Shown: positions 1 to 12,396 of the stretch, piece after piece | Position numbering within the stretch: position 1 is the stretch's first letter | How the letters are laid out: the number at the start of each line of letters is the position of its first letter | NCBI GenBank assembly: GCA_036674765.1 | Contig: JARVKI010000005.1 | Coordinates: forward strand, 62,001-126,000 | Source: Seiridium cupressi | Taxonomy: Eukaryota > Ascomycota > Sordariomycetes > Amphisphaeriales > Sporocadaceae | DNA: 64,000 bases | Reading direction: 5' to 3' | Translations under genes and position numbers: made by a program | The notes under the pieces: model-generated | The model's input: the letters and a program-made list of their open reading frames with translations, nothing else | The model's database searches: none | Told to the model about the DNA's origin: nothing

Positions 1-3000
1 TCCTCACTAAACTCCGCGAGTCGTACGTGGAGTTTGCCAAGCCTCGTAAACCCGAGTTGGACCGATACGGAATGCCTAAGAAGTCCAATCTCGCCGATCC
101 TTGGGAGGCTCGCCATGGTATTGCCGCTTCTTTCAAGTATCTAGCAGCACACCTTGAGAAGAGTCAACTGGACGATTTCTTCGCGTTCCTTATCGAGAAA
201 GGTCCGCTAGGCGACAAAGACCCCAACGTGCGCAGCGAGATGCTGGATGCTGCCATTACTGCGATTGACCTTCATGGGCGAGCGCTCGTCGACAAGCTGA
301 TGAAGATGTTCGAAAGGACTCTCGAGGCTCCCGACAAGGGTTCGGAAGCTGGCGATCGGGTTAATGAAGCAGTCATCGTCATCTATGGTGCTCTCGCCAG
401 GCATCTCAAGCCCGGCGATGCGAAGATCCCAATTGTAATCGAAAGGCTTCTAGCTACTCTCAGCACCCCATCCGAAACAGTCCAATATGCCGTTGCAGAA
501 TGCTTACCTCCACTTGTCCGGACTTGTGGAGACAAATCATCCAAGTACTTCGAACAAGTCATGAACACCCTGCTCAATTCCAAGAGATACGCAGAGAAGC
601 GTGGTGCTGCCTATGGCCTAGCTGGTCTGGTACTCGGCCGAGGTGTTTCGGTCTTGCGAGAGTACCGCATTCTCATTTCTCTGAAGACCGCTACCGAGAA
701 CAAAAAGGAACCACAGCAACGCGAGGGTGCATTCCTTGCATTCGAACTATTCCCCCTAATCCTTGGTCGGCTCTTTGAACCCTACATCTTCCAGATTGTT
801 CCTCAGTTATTGACGGGCTTTGGTGACACCAACGGAGATGTCAGAGATGCATGTCTCGCCGCAGCAAAGGCCTGCTTCGCAAAGCTCAGCTCCTATGGTG
901 TCAAGCAAATCCTACCAACCCTACTATACGGTCTTGAAGATGATCAATGGCGAAGCAAGCGAGGTGCTTGTGAACTCCTGGGTGCTATGGCCTATTTGGA
1001 TCCTCAGCAACTAGCTGCAAGCCTGCCTGATATCATTCCGCCCCTGACGGGTGTTCTCAACGACAGTCACAAGGATGTCAGATCCGCTGCCAACAAGAGT
1101 CTGAAGCGCTTTGGCGATGTCATCACAAATCCCGAGATCAAAAACCTCGCAGACATTCTGCTCAAGGCCCTCAGCGATCCCACGAGATTCACGGATACCG
1201 CTCTGGATTCTCTGATCAAGGTTCAGTTTGTGCACTATCTCGATGCGCCCTCCTTGGCTTTGGTTACCAGAATCCTCCAGCGCGGCTTGGATGACAGGTC
1301 CAATACCAAGCGTAAGGCTGCTCAAGTCATCGGAAGTTTGGCGCATCTCACTGAGAGGAAAGACCTGATTGCCCATCTGCCAGTGTTGGTGTCTGGCCTG
1401 AAACTTGCGGCCGTCGACCCCGTACCCACCACCCGAGCGACTGCCTCGCGAGCACTAGGCTCTTTGGTGGAGAAGCTCGGCGAGGACGCTTTGCCAGATC
1501 TGATTCCTGGACTCATGCAGACACTCAAGTCGGACACTGGCGCTGGAGACCGTTTGGGTTCTGCTCAAGCTCTTTCCGAAGTCCTCGCTGGATTGGGCAC
1601 TACCAGATTGGAAGAAACTCTTCCCACAATCCTACAAAATGTCGAGAGTTCCAAGTCCGCTGTCAGGGAAGGCTTCATGTCGCTCTTCATCTTCTTGCCT
1701 GTCTGCTTCGGTAACAGTTTCGCCAACTACCTTGGCAGAATTATTCCTCCAATCTTGGCTGGCCTTGCCGATGATGTCGAATCAATTCGAGAGACTGCGC
1801 TACGTGCTGGTCGTCTTTTGGTCAAGAACTTTGCAGCTAGAGCTGTTAACCTTTTGCTGCCCGAACTTGAAAGGGGTCTTGCAGATGACAGCTATAGAAT
1901 CCGTCTCAGCTCCGTGGAGCTCGTGGGTGACCTGCTATTTAATCTCGTTGGCATTACTGGAAAGGAGGACGCAGATGTTGAAGAAGAACAAGTCAAGGAA
2001 GCGGGCGCCTCACTCCGTGACGTCCTTGGTGAAGAGAAGCGCAACAAGATCCTTTCAGCCCTATACATCTGCCGCTGCGATACCGCTGGTGCCGTTCGTT
2101 CAGCTGCTATCAGCGTCTGGAAAGCTCTGGTCGCATCTCCACGAACACTCAAGGAACTTACGCCAACACTTACTCAACTTATTATCCGTCGTCTAGGCAG
2201 CTCCAACATGGAGCACAAGGTCATTGCCAGCAACGCGCTAGGTGAACTTATCAGGAAGGCCGGTGACGGTGTGTTGTCAAGCTTGTTGCCTACTCTAGAG
2301 GAAGGCCTCCAGACCACGACAGACGTAGACGCACGGCAGGGTATCTGCTTGGCTCTGAAGGAGCTAATCGCATCTGCGTCCGAAGAGGCGTTGGAAGACC
2401 ATGAGAAGACCCTCATCTCTGTCGTCCGAACTGCTCTTACTGACTCAGATGAGGAGGTCAGAGAAGCTGCAGCCGAAGCTTTCGACTCACTGCAACAGAT
2501 CATCGGCAAACGTGCCGTGGACCAGGTCATGCCGTATCTGCTTAGCCTTCTGCGGTCTGAAGCTGATGCAGATAACGCTCTGTCCGCACTTCTTACCCTC
2601 CTCACAGAGACGACTAGATCGAATGTCATCCTACCTAACCTTATCCCTACTCTCATTGCTCCTCCCATCTCGGCGTTCAACGCCAAGGCGCTGGCCTCTT
2701 TGTCCAAGGTTGCGGGTACGGCTATGAACCGACGGTTGCCGAACATCATCAATTCCCTCATGGATAACATTGTCAATAGCGAGAGTGATGAGCTTCGTGC
2801 CGATCTTGAGACTTCATTCGACACTGTCATCCTTTCTATCGACGAGTACGATGGCCTGAATGCGGTTATGAATGTGCTCTTGCAGCTTGCCAAGCACGAA
2901 GACCACCGCAAGCGGGCCAACACTGCGTACCGCATGGCCAGCTTTTTCGAGCAGTCTCATGTCGATTACTCCCGATACAATCAAGACATCATCCGCTCCA

Positions 3001-4551
3001 TGTTGATATCGTTCGATGATAGAGATAAAGACGTTATCAAAGCATCCTGGACAGCACTCAGTGCATTTACGAAGAAGCTCAAGAAGGAAGAAATGGAAGC
3101 TCTTGTGCCCTCCACACGACAGACGCTTCTTCATGTCGGCGTTGCTGGCCACAACTTGCCTGGATTTGAGTTGCCAAAGGGCATCAACGCTATCCTCCCG
3201 ATCTTCTTGCAGGGTCTCATGAACGGCACGCCGGATCAACGAACCTCGGCCGCCCTGGCCATTTCCGACATTGTCGACAGGACAAGCGAGAACTCGCTCA
3301 AGCCCTTCGTTACTCAGATCACCGGTCCTCTAATTCGCGTTGTTTCCGAGCGTTCCACCGACGTGAAGGCTGCCATTCTGTTAACGCTCAACAACCTCCT
3401 CGAGAAGATGCCAACAGCTCTGAAGCCTTTCTTGCCTCAACTTCAGCGTACCTTTGCTCGAGCTTTAGCAGACACCACAAGTGAATTACTTCGGTCTCGT
3501 GCTGCCAAGGCTCTTGGTACTCTCATCAAGTTCACACCTCGTGTTGATCCCCTCATCGCCGAGCTCGTCACTGGATCCAAGACAACTGACCCAGGTGTCA
3601 GGACTGCCATGCTCAAGGCTCTATATGAGGTAGTCAGCAAGGCTGGTTCCAACATGGGTGAGAGCTCACGAACCGCAGTGCTGGGACTGATCGATACGGA
3701 GACCGACGAAACAGATCAGGCCATGACTGTCACAAACGCCAAGCTACTCAGTGCCCTCATTAAGAATGTCCCTACCGAAGTCGCCACAAGTCTGTTGAAA
3801 AATCGTGTTATAACTACACACTTCAGCACCTCCTCGGTACTTGCGCTGAATGCCGTCTTTGTCGAGTCCAAAGAGGTTTTGCTGGAAAATTCACTTGCTG
3901 AGGATCTACCCGATGCTTTGTGCCAGGGCATGTCGAACAAGAACGTAAGTAGCTCTTCATTCACAGGGTACAGTTTGTCCTCTCCAATGCATATCATACT
4001 GACCGGCATCATAGCTCTTCGTTGCAGACAATACGATTTTGGCAACTGGAAAGTATCTCCTCGCCACAACGCCAACGTTTGAGCAAACGAAACCTATCTT
4101 CTCAACACTGGCATCTATCATTGCTCCTGGCAACCCTGGCGACAGCCGTCGCCTTGCTCTTGTCGTCGTACGCACAGTCTGCCGCAAGAACATGGAGCTT
4201 GTGCGTCCGCACCTTCCTCTTCTGGCTGGCCCCATTTTCGCATCCGTTCGAGATCCCGTCATTCCAGTGAAGTTCGCAGCTGAAGCAGCCTTCATTGAAC
4301 TCTTCGATGTGGTCGAGGAGGAAGGCAAAGTCTTCGAAAAGTTTGTACAGAGTCCCACAGGCCAGGAAATGCCACCCAACACGAGGAGGAGTATGGGAGA
4401 CTACTTCAGGAGAGTGGCGCTGAGGCTGGGCGCCCAGGCTAGAGAGCGCAGAGAGATGGAAGGTCTCAGCAACGACGAGGCTGAAGATGAACGGGAGATC
4501 TGGAGCGTAGGGCAGGTCGAGACTGGCGGCGGTGTCTTCACTCAAGAGTAA
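1..4551 (+). CDS. GCN1: Translational activator GCN1, C-terminal part (cut by window start)
   Basis: GCN1 is the large ribosome-associated HEAT-repeat protein that passes the uncharged-tRNA signal to the eIF2-alpha kinase GCN2 in amino-acid starvation. The reading frame is open from base 3, so the N-terminal part lies outside the window. Exon A ends at 3944 (donor GTAAGT) and exon B runs 4015-4551, giving about 1,492 residues of a protein usually near 2,600-2,700. The visible part is almost entirely repeated helical pairs with hydrophobic periodicity and recurring motifs such as 'LLPELERGLADDSYRIR' and 'ILPTLLYGLEDDQWRSKRG', typical of the EF3-like and C-terminal HEAT region. The end is charged and lies in a helical tail. 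It is a housekeeping gene and a good anchor for synteny. Identification is from the repeat pattern and length; nothing looks broken. Confidence 0.9.
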
Positions 4552-5445
4552 AGATGAATAACCACAGAGAAGGAATCACGAGGAAAGACTGCCAGAAAGA
4601 TGTGTCTGTGACACGAGAAGGAATAAAAGGTGTCGCTCGTCTATAACATAGTAGATGAAATTATAGCCACATTGAAACATTATCGGGTGAGTATGTTACG
4701 ATGGACGATTGTTCAATTCCCTTTTATTTGGCTTTCACCTGAACGTTTTTCTGGCCTTGAAACACTGCACAAAGACCTCAGTGATGATGGGCCTAATGGG
4801 GATAGTGAACCTCGGCTGGGCCCTGGTTGAGCACGGCTCTTTTCGAGGCAAAAGGTTTTTGGCCGGGTGGAAACATTTAGTCGTGAAGGCATAACAAGAG
4901 GTTTTCGAAACACGGTTGATACATATACTTGAATGTTATATCAGTACATGTAGAGTGACTGAATGACTACATATAGTGTCACCGTTGAGATTCGCCGCTA
5001 ACGTGACATATGTAAGTCCGGCACTAAGATTATCAGATAAGCCCAAACTGGCTAGCGCCTAGTTTTATAATCAATTGTCTGGGCTTCACTACAAAGGCAA
5101 GCTATAGTGAAATGAAAAAAAGATGGTCCTCGCAAAACTGTAAGGTGTTTCGTTTCTTTCGAAAGATTGCTTAGTAGATCAAGGAATGGTTGAAAATACG
5201 TGGATTTGTTGGTTGTGGTTGGATTCCAACGTGACGTCATGCGCTGAAACTTGGAAACTGACGTCGCCAAATCGACAGCAGTCCATGGATGGTCACGCTC
5301 ACGCTCACGCACACACCCACCTCCGACTCGTAATGCACAACATCTTTGCGGCCACCGACACATCAAGAAGATCTTGATAACCGAGCTACTTTCTCATCCA
5401 TCATCTGGCTCATAGCATACACCAGCAAGCATTCAATCATCCAGA
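4552..5445. other. Intergenic region between GCN1 and the repeat-protein gene
   Basis: No convincing coding signal on either strand. It holds the GCN1 3' region and the upstream region of the next gene. A short CAC/CTCACG-rich stretch lies near 5297-5325. Confidence 0.5.
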
Positions 5446-6243
5446 ATGGCAGAAGTTGTCAATCCAAAGGACAGCGAAGCCGCCTGGTCATGGGCGCAGT
5501 CCGAGAACGACTCGAGACTGGAATGGCTCCATGACTTCCATCGCGAAAGGATGTCAGAAGCAGATGGAAGTCTGGCAGCCCACGCAATATTCCACTCGGA
5601 TGCAATGAAGGAAGCAGATGAGAGATTAGCAGCAGCCCAGGATAAAATAGAGGAACACAGGATCTGGCATGCTCAGGCAATGAAGGAGGCTGACGAGCGG
5701 CTCAACGCACCTAATAACTTAATGGAAGAGCATAGAGTGTTCCATTCAAAGGCTATGAAGGAGGCTGATGAGAGATTGGCCGCGGCTCAAAGCGCAATTG
5801 AGCAACATCGCGACTTTCATGAGCAAGCCATGAAGGAAGCGGATGAGCGGCTGGCAGCAGCTTCTATCGATATGAGTGGGCATAGGGAGTTTCACAAACG
5901 AGCTATGAAAGAGGCAGACGAACGACTAGACGCCGCAGAAGATGCCATCAAGTCCCATCGCGTGTGGCATGCCGAGGCGATGAAGGAGGCAGATGAGCGA
6001 CTGGCTCATGCGGATGGTGCGATTGAAGAGCATAGAGTCTGGCATATCCAAGCGATGAAGGAAGCGGATGACCGACTGGCCGCAGCAGACGACGCGATCG
6101 AAGAGCATAGATCCTGGCATGCCCAAGCAATGAAGGAAGCTGACGAACGACTTGCTCGAGCGGATGGTTCGATTGAGGAGCATAGAAGGTGGCATGTCCA
6201 AGCAATGGAGGAAGCTGATGAGAGGCTAGCTCGTGGAGGATGA
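5446..6243 (+). CDS. Unrecognised protein made of 25-residue tandem repeats
   Basis: I do not recognise this family. The single-exon frame encodes 265 residues. After about 35 unique residues (rich in W, D, E and S) the protein is nine consecutive units of about 25 residues with the core AMKEADERLAAA followed by IEEHRxWHxQ. A shortened degenerate unit (RMSEADGSLAA) precedes them. Each unit is highly charged, with no signal peptide, no membrane segment, no cysteine cluster and hardly any proline, so it should be one long helix or a helical bundle. The core is nearly invariant while synonymous positions differ between copies, which argues that selection acts on the protein. The ATG follows a pyrimidine-rich upstream region and there is no intron. 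It ends in RLARGG. Function unknown; a coiled-coil scaffold is only an inference. Confidence 0.7.
   Translation: MAEVVNPKDSEAAWSWAQSENDSRLEWLHDFHRERMSEADGSLAAHAIFHSDAMKEADERLAAAQDKIEEHRIWHAQAMKEADERLNAPNNLMEEHRVFHSKAMKEADERLAAAQSAIEQHRDFHEQAMKEADERLAAASIDMSGHREFHKRAMKEADERLDAAEDAIKSHRVWHAEAMKEADERLAHADGAIEEHRVWHIQAMKEADDRLAAADDAIEEHRSWHAQAMKEADERLARADGSIEEHRRWHVQAMEEADERLARGG
5602..6243 (+). repeat. 75-bp in-frame tandem repeat array
   Basis: The codons for AMKEADERL recur at 5602, 5677, 5752, 5827, 5902, 5977, 6052, 6127 and 6202, an exact 75-bp period with no length variation among these copies. The first, degenerate unit (around 5548) is 21 bp shorter. Copies differ at many third positions, so the array is not a freshly expanded minisatellite. 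Confidence 0.9.
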
Positions 6244-7624
6244 GTCGGTATTCCTATCTGATTGGGAGTTATTCTGGTGCCTGATGAGTACAGGAGCTCA
6301 GTCTGCAATGTCTTGCGTTGCTGGTCGAAGGCCGTATGGTTACTCCCACGCATACGCTCTGGTCCAACGATAAATCACAGGACTGGACCTATGCGGACAA
6401 GGGAGCAGAAGGACCACAGTGGGCGCATTTTGGTCTCACCGCTTTACAGAAAGTCGTCGCGCACAGTGCCTCTTCAAATATAGTCACCCTTGAGGAGGAG
6501 CTTCCGAGGGAGACTTGTGGTACTCATTTGGAGAGCCATCATTATTTCAGAATTGTCAGTGACTGGCTTCCAAATAGCCGTCGGCAGAATTCTAGCTCCT
6601 ATGAACCTTTTGAGCCCATGAATGATGGTACGGCGCACATCCACATGATCAAAATCAATAAGTCGAAGCGAGACGCAAAACTACGGATGGTAAGAGACCA
6701 TTATTCATACTTATGGAAGCTACGTCGCGCGGTGATCAAGCTAACGATAATGATAGGGGTGTATGGAGTTATGGAAATAGCAGTGATATCAGCCCGAGTG
6801 ATATCCTGATAGCAATTCAGAGGACGATTAAAGTCTAATTGCTTAGCGACTTTATCTTAATATAAATAATAATTATTAAATAAAATAAAAGTATAGGGAT
6901 TTTAGAATTTTTATTATTATACTATATTTTCCTGAGTAATCCCACTCAGCCAATGATATAGGCGGTTTCGCCTGAACTGGTTCTTGGTTGTTTTGAACTT
7001 CTTATATTTCCACTTGAGAAAAGATAAGTGACAAGACAGCAGAGTGTAGTCGGGTGACGCTCTTTTTTCCGTATGTCGTCTTGCAGACCGACGAACAATC
7101 TCCGCAAATATAAAAAGTCTAATAAAAAAAAGAGTAAATATCGCTAATAACTCTTAAGATATGTCTATTTCTTCTTTTTTTATTATCATTTATTTTACAA
7201 CATTAAACACAAGGTTTAACATAAATTCTATTAGCTATATAAGTAAAACTATTTTAAAATTAAAGATTCTTTTATAAAGGGAAAATTAATATTAGCTTAT
7301 AGTAATAGCATAAGGAACCGACATTCCATGCAAAGTATGTAATTTAAATAAGAGCTAAATCTTAATACTAAGCTACTGGGAGCCATAAATTGTCATACAA
7401 GCCGTTTTGAGCTTGTACGAGGGCGGATGGAAAACCCCGTTTTTCCCCCTTGCTCCAAAAAGCAAACTTCAAATAACCACATAAACGAGATAAAACTTAA
7501 TACAGATTTGAACACTTGGTGGTCCTTGTCGATGTCGACTTCTCGTAATTCCTCCTAGCCTAATAAATAACGTGACATTAGAACCAGCTGGATTCTCACG
7601 ACCTATGCTAAGCACTGTAGGTTA
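6244..7624. other. Gene-poor, partly AT-rich stretch
   Basis: A plus-strand frame at 6318-6809 has no family resemblance I can defend, and its C-terminal half looks non-coding. From about 6,800 to 7,330 the DNA is strongly AT-rich, with many TAA/TTA runs and no coding signal. This looks like an old degraded repeat or an AT-rich block. No terminal repeats or transposase motifs were found. Confidence 0.5.
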
Positions 7625-8428
7625 TTAGTCCTTGGGTGCCGGTGCAGCCTCCGAATCATTGGCAAGCAAAGCCTCGACCTGCGCACCCCTCCTACGCCTC
7701 TCCTCCAAAGAGACTTCTTGCTCTGGCGACGTAGACCAGCCAAGACTCAGCTCTGGATATTGAAGTGGGATGTCACCGTCGTTTGGCAAGATGTCTAGGT
7801 AGATCGGCCAAGGCGTACCCAACCAACCGTTACGGGACTCATGGTCCTTTCGTTGATATGCGGTCAGGGGATGGACGAGGATGCTGAGTATAATGTTAGA
7901 GACGGGAGCAGACGATCTACGAGCCATCCCAAGGCTGTTAGAGCGAGAGTTTACCTGAGATTGCCACGGTTTGATGCCAAGTAGAAAAACACATCAGAAA
8001 ATGATGAGTCCGGAACCCAGACTATACCAAAGGATTGTCAGTGGCAGCTAAGTTAACATCGGGCGCCGTGGACACGTTGCAAAAACAGCTCCTGCAACAT
8101 TTTAGTTTACTTACTTTCGTACGAACCAGCTGGATGTGGTCCCATAGGATGTTCATTGACCCTATACAACGGGACAGCGACAAATGCGCCTGAGAAGAAC
8201 AGTCAGCAACCGCGATATTTCCCGAGCTGTGCAGCTCTCCTGCCAGAGATACCCACCATCGCGGCGTAGCCTCAGGACAGCATCACGAAGGGCAAGTGCG
8301 GCGGCGGTCTCGGTGGGCGATTGTAGCAAGAAGTAGATGTGGAAATGCCACTCCCGGTTCCGAGATTCGACGACCGTTTTCAGGTCGTCTTGCGGAGCCG
8401 GCACTGCGGGGCGGGTGACCATGGTCAT
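7625..8428 (-). CDS. DOPA 4,5-dioxygenase-like protein
   Basis: DOPA 4,5-dioxygenases are small iron(II) extradiol-type enzymes that cleave the ring of DOPA and other catechols; fungal members include the muscaflavin/betalamic-acid enzyme and many uncharacterised proteins. Four exons on the minus strand join cleanly: 8257-8428, 8115-8189, 7955-8021 and 7625-7883, giving 190 residues, the usual family size. The family signatures are present: WHFHIYFL near residue 30 (His residues of the metal site), PMGPHPAGSYE near residue 80, then LASNRGNLS and HPLTAYQRKDHESRNGWLG. The C-terminus is a charged tail ending APKD. The gene stands alone in a gene-poor region and nothing shows whether it belongs to a pathway here. 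Its substrate cannot be told from the sequence. Confidence 0.85.
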
Positions 8429-10633
8429 TGCTAGTCAACTCCAAGAATCGCCGTGGGAACTGATATCTCCTTTGCTCTAAACTACCCCGATCCAGAGTGC
8501 TTGTGGTAGCACGCTTGGAACTGAGCCTGGCTGTTGTCGAGCTGCGGAAGTCAGGGCATCGGCCTATTGAGCACGCCATCTCTGTGGCGTTTGCGTGCGG
8601 GGACCCGGGAAACACAATTTTCGGTTATAACACGCCAAGCTTGGAAAGAGATCAACCATTTTAGGCAGGAGACCCGCCCGTTAGGTCCCCGCATCACCGG
8701 CACACTCACAAGCCGATACATCTCTTTAAGCACCCCGAACAACTAAAACTCGCGCTTCTCGGCAGAAACGCCAATGGCGGAGTGTGCAAAAGAGCCAATA
8801 TCACAAGTTCGGTAGCGAAATCTATCGTATTCTCTTAACTCTCTATTTTATATCGTAGAATCCCCTCCCTCTTGTTAGCGGCCACCGTGCTAATATAGAG
8901 CTCTGCGAATTATTACGTGTTAATAACGCGGTCGTATCCCCATAGAAGAAGGCAACATATCCTGAAACGCGAGAACATCAGCTATAGTTTCACTGAAGAA
9001 ATGACCTGGCGATGGAATTCTATGGAGATAAGAAATAGGGCATTATGCACGATTTGTCTCATCTGGTGTCGAGTAGTGTTATAATGTCGGAAACGAGTTC
9101 TATCTATAGTTATCGTTCTCACACATGCCTTAATTTTGGTTGCCCAGAAATTGTTGCACGCACTAGTAGTGGCTGTTGACATGAGTTTATGGTAGCCTTC
9201 ACGTCGGAATGCGAAATGGCGCGTTGATGCCAGCCGAGTAATCAATAATAAGAACTGAGATTCTTTGGACCAGATAAGGTCCCCTGGCGTCTCTACGATC
9301 CCATATACCTTACGCCATTATACGAGTTTTTCCTATACCTGTTTCCACTAGTTAAACAAGTTAGCCAATGAGGTACGTTTTATTCACCCCACCCCAGATC
9401 CCTCACTCCAAGACTTTTACACCATACACAAAGATAGAAACACGCGAATAGGAGTGCAAATATCACGATCTCGTTGTTGGGATGAATGGAAGTTATGAGG
9501 TGAATTGCTTGATTGATTGATTGAGTATCAGAAGGGTGCCAAAAGCAGAAGGAGGTAGCATAGTTTATACGTAGTGGCTGAGAAGCCCGATAATCCAGGT
9601 GGCTGTAGCCCCTGTTCTGACACTCGTGATTTAACACGTCAAAACTAAACTCTGGTAAGCACTCTCATAACCAGGATGAGGCAGGTATGTTGGTACAGCC
9701 TCTCGGCGATTAAATATTTTGTGTTTTTCCGAGCATGAGTCGACCCAGTCACAACACATGAGAAGTAGAATTTCGCAAAGTGATCATTTGTAAATCAATC
9801 TTATTTTTTACGGCATGGTAGAATAACTTGAAATATTTGGGGGGTTGGCGCGTTTGATTATTATATTTGTTAGGCTACTTATTTCTTATATTTATGGAGG
9901 AAATTAAACCAATCGTTGGTATAAATGCCATATAGTTTGCCCGAATTTGGGGCAACCTTTGAAATAACATTTCGAACCGGAATTTCTCCAAGAACTTTAG
10001 GCTATGTTTGAATGCCTCGGGGAAGCATCCGTCGAGTTGCTCGACGTATTTGGTTGAGTTTCTCAACCTCAACAGGGCATCCACTGAGCATATGCATGGT
10101 CCGTCTGAATGCATAGAGTGTTTCCATGACACTATCAGCCATGGGTAAGACCTGCTGTTCAGACTCACTGAAATGAATATGAGGCACCTGTCGTAGATCA
10201 GTGCTCTGGTCTGCATCCTGCCAACGGTAAGAAATGAATGCCCTTATATTCGTCATTACAGACGAGAAAACTATGAATAACAAGATGTCTATGACAGATG
10301 CTCCACTTGCTCAAAATATCGATGAGACATTTTTGGCTGATAGCAATATGCCCCCTGCGGCACGACAAGGATCTGCTGAGTCAGCCCGACGGGCAAGAAT
10401 TGGCCTTCGATTTCCAGAAATATCGTGTAGACCTAAACCAACATAGCATTCCATTATTAAAGAGAATTTAGATATACGCGATAGGAACACTCCCGTGCAG
10501 CCTGTCTGATTTAAAAATCTTGCTGTTGTAAAGTCGCCTCCTTTTGTTCCACTCTGTTTCTCCTTCTCCGCTCCTTCCTTTCTTTAGATGCTTGTTTTGC
10601 TCCTAGTTTGTCCTGGTTGGCGTGCGCTCTGAT
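8429..10633. other. Long gene-free stretch
   Basis: Only short frames occur on either strand and none resembles a known family. The base composition drifts toward AT around 8,830-9,900. A small (TTGA)n run lies near 9,510. No RNA gene was recognised. Confidence 0.4.
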
Positions 10634-11391
10634 TTATGCGGTCGTGGGAGGCCTAGGAGCTTGTGCAATAGCACGGAAATGATGTTTTGACAATAACGAG
10701 GATGATAAAGCGGATGAAGAATAAAGACGCTCGGCATCTTTTACGGCAACCATAAGTAGAGCTCTTAAGATGAAATGTGCATCATTTCCAGCCGTGTGTA
10801 AAGATGCGAAAGGTATATCCAAAATGGCGATTAATTGTTCCAAACTTATCCGTTGAGAAAGACGTAAAGGATATTGGGCGGCTTTGACTGTATCAATGGT
10901 ATATAATGGTCGGAGGTTTATATCAAGGTTTTTAAGGACCTTAATATCCGGATCTCCGTGCGTAACCAAAACAACGTCCCTATCAAAACCAATAACTCAA
11001 ACTTCGATTTTAGCTGTGATATATGAATAGCTTTTGACCGCCCAAATAAGAATTTTTGAGAAGCTTTCATACAACATTTCGAGTCCCCAGTATGGAATTG
11101 GTAGGATTGGATAATATCTGTCGATGATGAACCTAGGAAAAACCAAGTATCGAGTATTGAAATACCAATATGGAATTGCTTCTTTGGTAAAATCTGGTCG
11201 TACCCATCTAAAGTATCGATATCAATACAAACAAAAAGAAAATCCACCATCAGAGATTCCGGGAGCTTGCTACCTAATCTAGAAAACTCGAAACTTGAGA
11301 GCGTAGAGTGCCCATATGCCAGTAGGTGACGTAACGCCAAAGTCTCGTCTCTAAGGAGTCCAGTATGTGGTAATTGCGAGCTGTGCTCCAT
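10634..11391 (-). pseudogene. Gfd2/YDR514C-like DEDD nuclease-fold protein, frameshifted
   Basis: Fungal Gfd2/YDR514C-like proteins carry an RNase H-fold 3'-5' exonuclease-type domain. Two adjacent minus-strand frames give one domain in order. The first, 11391 to about 10985, has FVCIDIDTLDG (first acidic motif, Asp where Glu is usual), FHIGISILDTWFF and a basic linker. The second, about 10980 to 10634, has DVVLVTHGDPDIKVL, TIDTVKAAQYP and the terminal motif HTAGNDAHFILRALL. They are in different frames and meet inside a TTTT run near 10980, with no room for an intron, so one base appears lost. The ATG at 11391 gives no obvious N-terminal domain. Either it is a pseudogene or the T run was miscalled. 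The reading of the domain is firmer than the family name. Confidence 0.65.
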
Positions 11392-12396
11392 GGTGATTTT
11401 GGCGGCAGTCGCAACACCTCACGGCATGATCGTAATATAATCGTTATTAAGCTACTTAGCCTTGACGTCTGGCAAACCGACGAACTGAATAGACACAACA
11501 CACCCTGGATGAAGGAGGAAGAAGAAGATTGATCGAGGTCTGCCGATGGGCGGAGTCTGGTTGATCGCGTTCTTCTATCTCCATCAACTAGCTCGTCAAT
11601 AGCCAGCTCGGCGATAATGCCTATTGAGGACGAGCTTCAATTGACAACTAGTTGTTGTCGTAGTTCTTGTGTGTGGTTTTCGGAAATATGAATATCGCCG
11701 AGGTAGGTATGTATCGTACGTGATCCAGTATGGCGAGACGGTATGCGTACTGGATAGCCGTAGTAGTGGGAGATTGTAACGGTTGGATTGAAGTCACCGC
11801 TATCCACCTGGCAACTGGTGGCTGGGTGTATGTGCGAAAAGAGTATCGAAGGCGTTTTGGCTCTGTAGGGGCTGTAAGGCCGGCCTTTGGATTTTTCAGG
11901 AATCTGACCTTCACAACACATAAAGAAGGAGGAAGAGGTGGTGAATTGAAACTAAAAAAAAACTGCTGCTCCTGTCAACTTTAATGTAGTGGTAAGTAGG
12001 TAAGGTTTTAATCTCATGGGTAACATGCGCCACACGCTAAAAATATGTTTTGAAGCCCCACATGGCATAAGGTCTGCCACTTTTTGATCCCAAGACCTCC
12101 AGTTTTGAAGACAGCGATGCCAAAAATCATCATATGTATGCAATATCGTAATGGTGTAAGCCTTTGAACGCGGTAATAAATGGACTTTCCAAAGTGATAT
12201 AGAATGTCTTTTCGAATGGGTTTTACGCAGAACAATGCTTCACGTGTTGGATCCTGGTATTTTTCCCAGCCTGCAAAGCCTTTCCACTATTGTTTGCTTA
12301 GTTTCTATGATTTGAGCAATCTTTATCCACATCGTCATCCGGCAAGATGGTGCCTCAATTGGAAACGATACTTAATGTCTCGTATACAAAGGCGCG
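11392..12396. other. Intergenic region
   Basis: No supported gene. Overlapping short frames on both strands near 11,640-11,980 have no family features. A hydrophobic plus-strand frame at 12347-12550 overlaps the start of the HET gene in another frame and might be a lost 5' exon of it. Confidence 0.4.

Noticed and set aside
2174..2935. 253-codon minus-strand open frame inside GCN1
   Set aside because: It is the shadow of the GCN1 coding frame on the other strand; its composition is Arg/Ser-rich with no domain.
6318..6809. 163-codon frame after the repeat gene
   Set aside because: No family resemblance, odd hydrophobic end and AT-rich 3' part; not called as a gene.
9875..10283. Overlapping minus-strand frames with helical-looking segments
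   Set aside because: No recognisable domain and the two frames compete; could be debris of an old gene but unsupported.
11637..11984. Short frames on both strands near 11.7 kb
   Set aside because: Mutually overlapping, short, and without motifs.
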